64,000 nucleotides of DNA from the NCBI GenBank assembly GCA_948442365.1, contig CAOJRU010000008.1, positions 1 through 64,000 of the forward strand, read 5' to 3'. A model generated the notes under the pieces. The model had not been told where the DNA came from. It made no database searches and was given only the letters and a program-made list of their open reading frames with translations. Below are positions 8,761-16,279 of the stretch, piece by piece (the stretch's first letter is position 1; every line of letters starts with the position of its first letter). Origin of the DNA: an uncultured Clostridium sp. (GTDB taxonomy: Bacteria > Bacillota > Clostridia > TANB77 > CAG-508). A program made the position numbers and the translations under genes.

Positions 8761-10566
8761 TTATAAATTGCTTTCCTTGATATATTCATCAATTTCTTCA
8801 TTTGATAATAACTCATAATCATCATCTTGTAATTCTATATCAATAATATCTTTTGTACTTAAATCTATATCTTCAATATTAAATGAAATACTTCCAATAG
8901 AATTTTCAGTTGTACCATGAATATATGGTTTTCCATTTCCTATTGGAGTTTTATTAGCATTTGGATGTTCTTTTAAGTTATATTTAAAATCTTTTACTGG
9001 TCTTTCTCCTCTTATAAATAATAAAGCATATTGATTATCTAACATTCTAACTTCATCTGGAGTTAATAACTCTCTACCTGCCATTTGGTCATTTGTTGAA
9101 TAACTTCCATGACTTCCATAAGAATGCCCATAAGTATTTGTATCAATAGTTGCTTTTCCTAATAATTCGCTTACATATTTATGTGTACTTTGCTCATTAC
9201 CACCTAAATATAGAAATTCATCACAATTCCCAACTATACTCTCCCATTGCTTTTCAAATAATGCCTTTAATTGTGCCAGGTTTTGCAAAATAATAGAAAC
9301 AGAAACTTCCCTACTTCTCATTACAGATAAAATTTTATCGAAATCATCTGGCAAACTGACATTGGCGAACTCATCCATTACAAAATGAACATGTACTGGT
9401 AAACTTCCACCATACTTATAATCTGCTAAATAAAATAATTGTTGAAATATTTGAGTATATAATATGCTTACTAAAAAATTGAATGAAGTATCATTATCTG
9501 GTATTATTGCAAATAAAGCAACTTTCTTTTCGCCAAGTGATGGTAAATCAAGTTCATCTGCTGCAGTTAAACTTGCTAAACTATCTAAATTAAATTTTTC
9601 TAATCTACTAGCAAGAGTAACTTGTATTGATTTTAATGTTTTTGCTGAACCTGAGTGATATGCCCTATAATACTTTAATGCAATATGTTCTGGATTTTTT
9701 GTTTCTAACCTATTAAATAGCATATCAAGTGGAGATATATATTCATCATCATCTTCTTTTACATCTCCTGCTCTTAATAATTCCATAACCATTACAAAAT
9801 TTTGTTCTTCTTCTGGAGCTTCATATTTTAAATAAAAGATTAAAGCTAACAATAACATACTAGCTGCAGTATCCCAAAATGGATCATTGCTTTGACTTCC
9901 TTTAGGTGTAGTAGATTTAAACAAATTAGTTACCAGTTTTTGCACATCATTATCTGTTTTTATATATACAAAAGGATTATAACAATGAGATTTTTCCATA
10001 TTAATTAAATCTAACACTCTTACCTCGTAACCTTTTTCTTCTAATAAGTGTCCTGTATCTCTTACTATTTCTCCCTTTGGATCTAAAACAACATAAGAGC
10101 TATTTGCTTGTAAAACATTAGGTTTGCAATAGCTAAAAGTTTTTCCTGCACCACTACCTCCTACTACCAAAACATTTACATTTCTTCTATGCTTTTTTCC
10201 ATTTAATCCTAAAGCTACATTTTTAGTCAATAACTTATTCATATTTTCTTTTTGTTTATATTTCTTATTTAATGTTGCAGCACTGCCCCATTCTGCTGAA
10301 CCATATTCTTCTTTTCTTCTGTAATTTTTTCGAGTAGATTCATAAACCATTATTCCTAAAAAATATATAATCAAAAAAATAAGAATAGTTCTAATACTAT
10401 CCTCACAAAAACTTATTTTAAACATATTATTAAAAATAATTTCACTGTTTTTTACTATTTCAATTAGTCCTCCACTTAAATATGGAGCAATCAATAGTGC
10501 TAACCATATTATAGGAATAATACCTACTACATAAATTACTTTACGAGTATATTTATCATCTTGCAC
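8761..10566 (-). CDS. virD4: VirD4/TraG type IV coupling protein
   Basis: 601 residues. Two N-terminal membrane segments (about 8-30 and 55-75), Walker A GGSGAGKTFSYCKPN at about 132, Walker B 'HFVMDEFANV' at about 394, and the conserved 'NLAQL' and 'GERPV' regions later. Coupling proteins bring the relaxase-DNA complex to the secretion channel. The GTG start overlaps the end of the small upstream gene by 11 bases. PcfB, its usual partner in this element class, lies just upstream. Confidence 0.95.
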   Translation of the reverse strand: MQDDKYTRKVIYVVGIIPIIWLALLIAPYLSGGLIEIVKNSEIIFNNMFKISFCEDSIRTILIFLIIYFLGIMVYESTRKNYRRKEEYGSAEWGSAATLNKKYKQKENMNKLLTKNVALGLNGKKHRRNVNVLVVGGSGAGKTFSYCKPNVLQANSSYVVLDPKGEIVRDTGHLLEEKGYEVRVLDLINMEKSHCYNPFVYIKTDNDVQKLVTNLFKSTTPKGSQSNDPFWDTAASMLLLALIFYLKYEAPEEEQNFVMVMELLRAGDVKEDDDEYISPLDMLFNRLETKNPEHIALKYYRAYHSGSAKTLKSIQVTLASRLEKFNLDSLASLTAADELDLPSLGEKKVALFAIIPDNDTSFNFLVSILYTQIFQQLFYLADYKYGGSLPVHVHFVMDEFANVSLPDDFDKILSVMRSREVSVSIILQNLAQLKALFEKQWESIVGNCDEFLYLGGNEQSTHKYVSELLGKATIDTNTYGHSYGSHGSYSTNDQMAGRELLTPDEVRMLDNQYALLFIRGERPVKDFKYNLKEHPNANKTPIGNGKPYIHGTTENSIGSISFNIEDIDLSTKDIIDIELQDDDYELLSNEEIDEYIKESNL

Positions 10567-10750
10567 TTATATAACGCTCTCCTCTTATTTTTGATTTTTC
10601 TACTGGGGCATCAAATAATTTCATTAGTAAATCATCAATAATTTCGGTATCAATATTTTCTTTAATCTTCATATTTCTAAATTCATTAAGAGCATTAATA
10701 ATCAGTTTATAGTCATATTTATCTAATTTTATTACTCTAGTTTCTTCCAA
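10556..10750 (-). CDS. Small hypothetical protein between pcfB and virD4
   Basis: About 64 residues. A TTG at 10750 preceded by AGGGGGAAAA at good spacing is preferred over the ATG at 10771, which lies inside the end of pcfB. The sequence 'VIKLDKYDYKLIINALNEFRN' followed by an acidic helix suggests a small helical protein. Similar small proteins sit in this place in related ICEs, but I cannot name the family. The end overlaps the virD4 start. Confidence 0.55.
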   Translation of the reverse strand: MEETRVIKLDKYDYKLIINALNEFRNMKIKENIDTEIIDDLLMKLFDAPVEKSKIRGERYISAR

Positions 10751-10760
10751 TGTTTTCCCC

Positions 10761-11537
10761 CTATCTAGCATCTTTAACTTTAGGTGCTTTTTGTTTTTGT
10801 GTTGCAACTACTTTCACATCCTTTACTTGTGCTTTTTCTTTAATTGCCGCTTCTTTTCTAACCTCTTCTTTAATTTCTGCTAATTCTTTTCTAACAGATT
10901 TTTTCTTATTCAAAGGTTTAGATACCCCTTCGGTTTTGATTAATGTTTTTGAGGAATGCTCTGACTGAGGGTTTTTTACAGTCATTGCATAATTGAAATT
11001 TTCAGGTTGCACATTTTCTTTTTGAATAGGTTTTTGAGATAAAACTTCTTCAAGTAATTCTTCTTTAGATTTTTCTTGAACACCTTTATCTTTTGGGTTT
11101 TGACTTTCTTTTCTTTCTTCAATAGCTTTTTGTACTACTGTTTGAACTTTAGCAGTATCTATTGTTGTTAGTTTAAATCTTTCAACTATTCTATTTATTC
11201 TCGGTGCATCTTCATCTCTTACCATTATATCTACCATACCATCAAGATTTTTATTCTTTTTATCTATTAAAGCACTATAAAGAATCCCATAGCTATCAGC
11301 ATTTTTCTGAAACATTTTTAAATCTTCTTTCTTTATTGAAAATATTTTTAATGCTTTTCCAGATTTAATCATATTGTTTAATTTTGTTTTGCCCTTTGTT
11401 TGTTTTTGATCTTTCATAATTGTATATAACATAGCAGCAATATTTTTAGCACCACTACCAGTTAATCTCGCAATTACTTCAAAACCTTCTAAACTTAATC
11501 GTACTACTTGTTCAGCAGAATCTCCTGATACACTCAT
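10761..11537 (-). CDS. pcfB: PcfB family (DUF3801) coupling-protein partner
   Basis: 258 residues. The N-terminal 130 residues (SAEQVVRLSLEGFEVIARLTG, then 'LKMFQKNADSYGILYSAL') match the PcfB/DUF3801 domain found beside relaxase and coupling protein in Gram-positive conjugative elements. The C-terminal half is Lys/Glu-rich and probably disordered. In pCF10, PcfB-type proteins are described with the coupling and processing machinery. Its start overlaps the relaxase stop as TAATG, a coupled arrangement. Confidence 0.82.
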   Translation of the reverse strand: MSVSGDSAEQVVRLSLEGFEVIARLTGSGAKNIAAMLYTIMKDQKQTKGKTKLNNMIKSGKALKIFSIKKEDLKMFQKNADSYGILYSALIDKKNKNLDGMVDIMVRDEDAPRINRIVERFKLTTIDTAKVQTVVQKAIEERKESQNPKDKGVQEKSKEELLEEVLSQKPIQKENVQPENFNYAMTVKNPQSEHSSKTLIKTEGVSKPLNKKKSVRKELAEIKEEVRKEAAIKEKAQVKDVKVVATQKQKAPKVKDAR

Positions 11538-12916
11538 TATTTGTTTTTCTCCTTTCTTAATTTAGATTTTGATTTTTCATTTTCTTTGTTTTTCGCTTGT
11601 TCTTCTTGATAATCTAATTCATTAAGATTATCTTCTATCTTTGGTAATCTACTTTTAATATCTTTACATCTGCTTACCTCCTTCCTTAATTCATCTATTT
11701 GATTTGTGAGAGAAGAAATATTATTACAAATTTTTCTTCTCTCATTATCATCTTTAGTCAGTTTTCTTATTACCCATAATCTTTCTCTATCACTACTTAA
11801 TGTACTTATTTTAAATTGCGTTTCACTAATAAAATCTTGCAAGTCAGTTACTGTTTTTAATTTATATTTTGAAAGCAATTTAGCTTCTTCAGATAATTCA
11901 TTCATCCTAGCAACATCTGCTCGAATAGATGTAGGTAATCTTTGTTGAGGAATATCTGGAAATACTTTCAACAAATAGCAATAGTGATAATATAAAGCAA
12001 CAAATCCTTTTGCTTTGGCTCGTTTATGCCTTTTAGCAAAAGGATATTTTACTTTTCTATAATAATCTTCTATAAAAGGAACTCTTATAGCTTCCTCTTC
12101 AATAATTCTTTTTCTAATATTATCAATAGAATATTCTTCTCCGAATCTTCTTTCTATTCTAATATTTCTATTATAGTTATTATGTTTTATACTAATTTTA
12201 TTAGCTCTAAATATAATTTCATAATCTAATTTTTTCATAAGATAAATAAAATCATCAAAAGAATATGCTTGTCTTATTGCTAAATCAATATCTCGTTTTG
12301 CATTTATCTCATAGTTATTTGTATATTTAGATTTTTCGTAAAAGTGTTCATAATTTATTTTTGTTTTTTTAGTTGGCTTTTCTTCTAATACACTCAAACC
12401 ATATTCCATACAAAGTTCATCAGAAATATGTCTTATTCTTGCATAGCTACTATGAGTATCATAATATTTATAACCATCTTTAAATGAAACAGAATTAACC
12501 ACAAAATGATTATGCAGACAATTTGTATTAAGATGTGTTGTAACTATAACTTGAAATCTATCTCCCCATATTTCATGTGCCAACTCTACACCAATTTTAT
12601 GTGCAAGTTCTGGAGTAAGTTCTCCTTTGAGGAATGACTGATAAGCATGAAATGCTAATATTTTGTTTTGTTTGTTATAATACATTTTTACATCTTGCAT
12701 TTCTTCATAAGCAGATTGTGGCTCACAATTTATTCCTGTTACAAAATATTCTTCTTCTGTTTTATCTGAATTTCTTGCATAGTCAATTACATCTCTTAAA
12801 TCATCTACATACATTTCATAATTTTTTATTTCAATTTTTGTTTTTTCTTTATTAGTAGCATAACCTATTACATGATCCATTCTCTTTATTACTTTCCAAA
12901 TTTTTGTTGTTGCCAA
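11537..12916 (-). CDS. MOBP-type relaxase
   Basis: About 459 residues. A TTG start at 12916, four bases after GGGGGTGG, gives the (M)ATTKIWKVIK start usual for these relaxases; a start at 12970 would run into mobC. The HxN...HNH metal site HLNTNCLHNHFVVNS lies at about residue 127, and the N-terminal 'YATNKEKTK' fits the 'Y..N..KT' motif of this group. The C-terminal third is coiled coil (about 340-450). It nicks oriT and leads the strand into the recipient. The likely oriT is 13261-13375, just beyond mobC. Confidence 0.9.
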   Translation of the reverse strand: MATTKIWKVIKRMDHVIGYATNKEKTKIEIKNYEMYVDDLRDVIDYARNSDKTEEEYFVTGINCEPQSAYEEMQDVKMYYNKQNKILAFHAYQSFLKGELTPELAHKIGVELAHEIWGDRFQVIVTTHLNTNCLHNHFVVNSVSFKDGYKYYDTHSSYARIRHISDELCMEYGLSVLEEKPTKKTKINYEHFYEKSKYTNNYEINAKRDIDLAIRQAYSFDDFIYLMKKLDYEIIFRANKISIKHNNYNRNIRIERRFGEEYSIDNIRKRIIEEEAIRVPFIEDYYRKVKYPFAKRHKRAKAKGFVALYYHYCYLLKVFPDIPQQRLPTSIRADVARMNELSEEAKLLSKYKLKTVTDLQDFISETQFKISTLSSDRERLWVIRKLTKDDNERRKICNNISSLTNQIDELRKEVSRCKDIKSRLPKIEDNLNELDYQEEQAKNKENEKSKSKLRKEKNK

Positions 12917-12927
12917 ATTACCACCCC

Positions 12928-13239
12928 CTACAAAAATTTGCTTTTTACTTGTCTTGAAAATTCTTGCCATTCATTGGCAAGTTCTTTATAGTATTCTTCA
13001 TTTATATCGTTATTTTTATTTGCTCTATAAGCGATTTGATTAAGATTAACTCCTATTTTAGAAAGCTGATTCATAACTTGATAAAATTCATAACCAGGTT
13101 TTTCCTTAATCTCTTTTTCTAATATCAAATTTCTTATCACTTCTGATTTCGTCTTTTTAGATTTTAATGACATTTCCTCTAGCTTGTCATTTTCTATGTC
13201 ATTTAATCTAATATGAAACTCTAAATTTCTTTCTCTCAT
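12928..13239 (-). CDS. mobC: MobC-like relaxosome protein
   Basis: 103 residues: a ribbon-helix-helix-like N-terminus (LEFHIRLNDIENDKLEEMSLKSKKTKSEVIRNLI) followed by the MobC signature 'YQVMNQLSKIGVNLNQIAYRAN'. MobC proteins bind oriT and help the relaxase open the strands. AAAGGAGTG precedes the start. It is immediately upstream of the relaxase and immediately downstream of the palindromic region proposed as oriT. Confidence 0.88.
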   Translation of the reverse strand: MRERNLEFHIRLNDIENDKLEEMSLKSKKTKSEVIRNLILEKEIKEKPGYEFYQVMNQLSKIGVNLNQIAYRANKNNDINEEYYKELANEWQEFSRQVKSKFL

Positions 13240-13260
13240 GTTTCACTCCTTTCTAAAATG

Positions 13261-13375
13261 GGGATTGGGGCTTGCCCCATTGTATAGAATTTGAAGGCTC
13301 GATTTTTCGAGTCCCCAAATTCAGTGCTTGCTAGGACAATAAATCAACTCTTTTACTCACAAGACACCCCACTTT
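13261..13375 (-). other. Candidate origin of transfer (oriT)
   Basis: The 136-base gap before mobC holds stacked inverted repeats: GGGGC-TT-GCCCC (13267-13278), CTCGA-TTTT-TCGAG (13298-13311) and an outer GAATTTG/CAAATTC pair (13287-13293 with 13316-13322). Its GC-rich spots contrast with the surroundings. Location next to mobC and relaxase and the nested palindromes fit an oriT. The nick site cannot be placed from sequence alone; the run TAGCAAGCACTGAA (minus strand) beside the palindromes is a candidate. Confidence 0.55.
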
Positions 13376-14368
13376 TTATTCTCTAACAAAATCGTTTTTT
13401 ACTTTATAAGTTTTATAAACTTCAATTTGTTTTCTGTTTTTTAGTCCTAATTTATAGCATAAATAGTCATTTATATCTTTACCATAAGGAGCAGGTATAT
13501 CGTATATATCGTACTTATTATTTAACCCTATAATGAATGCTTTTGTTGCATCTCTACCAGCTCTATCATTATCAAAATGTATAACTATTTGTTTAATGTT
13601 TTGATTATTATTTAAAAAATTAAGTACCGTTATAGGTACTTTACTTTGTTCTATTTTGTTTGCAGGTTGGTACACTCCTGCAAGTGCAATAAGATTTTGA
13701 TTATGCCAATCATAACCTCTTATTTTTAATAATGTAGCATAAGAAAGTAAATCTATTGAACTTTCAAATAAATGAATTGAATCTCTATTTGTTTCTGATA
13801 ACAGTCTAAAAGAATATTCTTTTGTGCTACCTTTTGCATCTCTCATTATTCTTTTTTCTCCAGTAGATCTACACCCTGCATATTTAATATTATGATTATT
13901 ATCATAACCTATAAAAACAACATTGTTTGTTTTTTCTTCTTGATATAGCAACTTATTATCAATACAATAGTTTATTATTTCTTCATCAATACCACGATTT
14001 ATAAGGTACTCTTTTGCTAGTTTATTATCCTTATTTCTAATAGGAATGACTATTGATTTAGATATTTTATTTTCTATTTTAGGTCTTTGTTTTAATTCTA
14101 TATTTTGATGATTAAGTATTATTCTAGCAGCTTCTTGTAATGAATATCCTTCTACTTTTATTAAATAATCAAGAGCTGTTTTGCCACCATCATTAGTAGA
14201 AAATCTGTGCCATAAATTGTTACTTATAATTAAACTGTCATGTGTTTTTGTTGAATAAGTATCTGCTGTTATTTTTACTAATTCACTTGGATTAAAGTTT
14301 ATTAAATAAGTTAATAAATCCATTTCTTTTGCTTTATTAAGTAATTCTGGAGGAATATAATCTTTCAT
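13376..14368 (-). CDS. DUF3991/Toprim-domain primase-like protein
   Basis: 330 residues. The N-terminal part (DLLTYLINFNPSEL..., then 'LWHRFSTNDGGKTALDYLI') matches the zinc-finger-less DUF3991 domain, and the C-terminal part has a Toprim core with 'QIVIHFDNDRAGRDATKAF' (DxD-type metal motif, about residue 265) and an earlier 'HLFESSIDLLSYATL' with the conserved Glu. Such proteins are DnaG-like primases coded by ICEs and may make primers on the transferred strand. ATAAGGAGG lies just before the ATG. Confidence 0.85.
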   Translation of the reverse strand: MKDYIPPELLNKAKEMDLLTYLINFNPSELVKITADTYSTKTHDSLIISNNLWHRFSTNDGGKTALDYLIKVEGYSLQEAARIILNHQNIELKQRPKIENKISKSIVIPIRNKDNKLAKEYLINRGIDEEIINYCIDNKLLYQEEKTNNVVFIGYDNNHNIKYAGCRSTGEKRIMRDAKGSTKEYSFRLLSETNRDSIHLFESSIDLLSYATLLKIRGYDWHNQNLIALAGVYQPANKIEQSKVPITVLNFLNNNQNIKQIVIHFDNDRAGRDATKAFIIGLNNKYDIYDIPAPYGKDINDYLCYKLGLKNRKQIEVYKTYKVKNDFVRE

Positions 14369-14379
14369 AAAATTCCTCC

Positions 14380-14721
14380 TTATCGTGCATCATTTTTAGT
14401 TTTTACTTTATCTTTCTTATAATCATCTGTAATATAATTAATTGTTTTATCAACTGAATAATTTAAATGTTCTCTTAAATTACCATCTGCACTTAACCAC
14501 TCATCGTAAAATTGTTCTAGTAAATGGTCTGATGATAATAAGGCTTTTCGTTGTTCTTTTGATAAAGTATTATCATACATAATACAGTCTATTACTTCTT
14601 GTTTAACAGTTAATTCATACGCTTTATCAATAGCATAATCAACTCCTAATTCTTTTATTTCTTCTTTAAAATCTTTAAGTTCTTGTTCAAGTTTTATTAT
14701 TAATTTATCATTTTCTTCCAT
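14380..14721 (-). CDS. DUF3848-like protein
   Basis: 113 residues. Features 'IDKAYELTVKQEVIDCIMYDNTL', 'LSKEQRKALLSSDHLLEQFYDEWL' are those of the DUF3848 family common on Firmicutes ICEs. Function unknown. It ends 11 bases before the primase-like gene, with GGAGG in the gap, and the two are surely cotranscribed. Confidence 0.7.
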   Translation of the reverse strand: MEENDKLIIKLEQELKDFKEEIKELGVDYAIDKAYELTVKQEVIDCIMYDNTLSKEQRKALLSSDHLLEQFYDEWLSADGNLREHLNYSVDKTINYITDDYKKDKVKTKNDAR

Positions 14722-14749
14722 TTTATTTACACCTTCCTTTGTTTATAAA

Positions 14750-14779
14750 ATAAAAAAAGAGCAATAATTAAATTGCCCT
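14750..14779 (-). terminator. Rho-independent terminator
   Basis: GGGCAAT...ATTGCTC on the minus strand (14772-14778 with 14759-14765, one G-U pair) followed by seven T. It follows the gene ending at 14787. Confidence 0.65.
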
Positions 14780-14786
14780 TAACATA

Positions 14787-15116
14787 CTAAATATTTAACA
14801 TATCTTGTTCTTCAAAAAAGATATATGCTTCTTTTGCTCCGAGTTTAAAAACTTCTCTTGTTTCTAAATTTCTCATTTCTTCACTTATACTTACTATTTC
14901 ATAGAATGCATCTGCTTCCTTTTGTCCAAAATTCATTGGTTCTCCATCTTCTATAAAGTTTCTTATTCCAGGAAATTTTTCATAAATCTTATTTCTTTTT
15001 GTTTTTAATTCTAAATAATCTTCTCTATTTTCGAGATTTTTTCTTATTCGTTTGCCTATAAATTCAGAAAATAAGTTATTGGTTTCATTCATAAAACTAT
15101 CTAATACTTTATCCAT
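14787..15116 (-). CDS. Helical hypothetical protein, DUF6809-like
   Basis: 109 residues, predicted all helical, with 'KEADAFYEIVSISEEMRNLETREVFKLGAKEAYIFFEE'. The final 'F.LGA.....E' helix resembles the small DUF6809-type proteins found in pairs in Firmicutes mobile elements; weak match. It overlaps the neighbouring gene by 8 bases. The two genes may be distant paralogues. Confidence 0.5.
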   Translation of the reverse strand: MDKVLDSFMNETNNLFSEFIGKRIRKNLENREDYLELKTKRNKIYEKFPGIRNFIEDGEPMNFGQKEADAFYEIVSISEEMRNLETREVFKLGAKEAYIFFEEQDMLNI

Positions 15117-15429
15117 TTGTTAGTTCCTCCAGACTTTGTTCAACTTCTTTTTTTACTCTTAACCCATCAGAAAATCCAATTTTATAGTATCTGTTATTCC
15201 AAAATTCAGCTATATTTAATACATGATCAAATAGAAAATCATCTATATCTTTTTCTACTGCTTCATAATGTTCTCCTGGTACATAATTTAAAATTTGTTT
15301 AATTCTATTTTCCATACATTTAATAAGTTCTTGATATTCTTTTGAGTTCTTAATTATTTTATGAGATAATTCTTCGCTTCTACTATTAAATAATTTTTCT
15401 AGCATTGAGTTTTCAAATAATCTTTTCAT
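15109..15429 (-). CDS. Helical hypothetical protein, relative of its neighbour
   Basis: 106 residues from the ATG at 15429, which has AGGAGG; the frame is open further upstream without a ribosome site. All helical, with a closing 'YYKIGFSDGLRVKKEVEQSL' that mirrors the closing helix of the next gene. Function unknown; the pair form a two-gene unit ended by the terminator at 14750-14779. Confidence 0.55.
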   Translation of the reverse strand: MKRLFENSMLEKLFNSRSEELSHKIIKNSKEYQELIKCMENRIKQILNYVPGEHYEAVEKDIDDFLFDHVLNIAEFWNNRYYKIGFSDGLRVKKEVEQSLEELTNG

Positions 15430-15512
15430 ATATTTTACCTCCTTTGATAGCATTGTATATTTTTGTATCAAAAAAGAAAAATGTGTGAAAAAAATATTTA
15501 TACTTTTGACAA

Positions 15513-15545
15513 CAAAAAAGAGTAATATTCTAAAACATTACTCTT
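15513..15545 (-). terminator. Rho-independent terminator
   Basis: Arms 15519-15526 (AGAGTAAT) and 15537-15544 (ATTACTCT), with TTTTTT following on the minus strand. It closes the cargo cassette 15573-19240 and isolates it from the downstream pair. Confidence 0.8.
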
Positions 15546-15572
15546 AAAAATAATAATATAAATTTATCATTA

Positions 15573-16211
15573 CTATTTATTAACCTTATTTACTAAATAC
15601 ACAAATGTTCCTGTATTCGTATCATCTATTTTAGAATAATAATTCCATTTCATAATATATTTATCTTTTAAATTAATTGGTTTTTCGCAATTTTTTTTAG
15701 TTCCTTCACTAGCATTTTCGCTCCAATCTAATATACCATTTTTTACGATACCATCTTCTAAGGAAAATTGTTTATATACACATTCCTGTTTTAATGGTTT
15801 TTTTGTATAACTCAATTCATTTGTAATAAAGATAGTATAACCTTCTCTAAATTCTGAAACATTATCTCTTATTTTCTCAATTCTTTGTATATCTTTTAAA
15901 TAAAGATAACAGTTTACATCTTTTGCTCCATGATTTTTTAAATTAAATATTTCACTATCAACTGTTTTTTTACAGCCCTTTGTTTTATATTTTAATTCAA
16001 TGGGTATCCATCTATTATCTATAATAACTAATATATCAATATGCATACTAAAATCAAATGTTGGACAATATTCTAATCTTACTTTTGCATTTGGATATTG
16101 TTCTTTAATAATCCAAGCCATTTCAAGTTGAAAGTCGGCTTCGGATACAAATATTTTTCTTTTTTCTTTTAATTTAGATATTATTAATTCTATATTAAAT
16201 TTTTCAATCAC
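15573..16211 (-). CDS. PD-(D/E)XK nuclease-like cargo protein
   Basis: 212 residues. 'EADFQLEMAWIIKEQYP' (helix with Glu), 'MHIDILVIID' (Asp on a strand) and 'WIPIELKYK' (E-x-K on the next strand) give the order of a PD-(D/E)XK nuclease core, residues about 24-80. Such folds occur in restriction and defence enzymes, and some are DNA-binding only. The C-terminal half is unrecognised and ends with a beta-rich 'MKWNYYSKIDDTNTGTFVYLVN'. GTG start with GGGAGG. It follows the large phosphoesterase gene by about 70 bases and is followed by a terminator, so the two form one cassette. Confidence 0.65.
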   Translation of the reverse strand: MIEKFNIELIISKLKEKRKIFVSEADFQLEMAWIIKEQYPNAKVRLEYCPTFDFSMHIDILVIIDNRWIPIELKYKTKGCKKTVDSEIFNLKNHGAKDVNCYLYLKDIQRIEKIRDNVSEFREGYTIFITNELSYTKKPLKQECVYKQFSLEDGIVKNGILDWSENASEGTKKNCEKPINLKDKYIMKWNYYSKIDDTNTGTFVYLVNKVNK

Positions 16212-16279
16212 AACATACCTCCCTTACAACTTACTATATAAAGTGTTGTTACTATAATTTATCCATCATCAATTACCTC

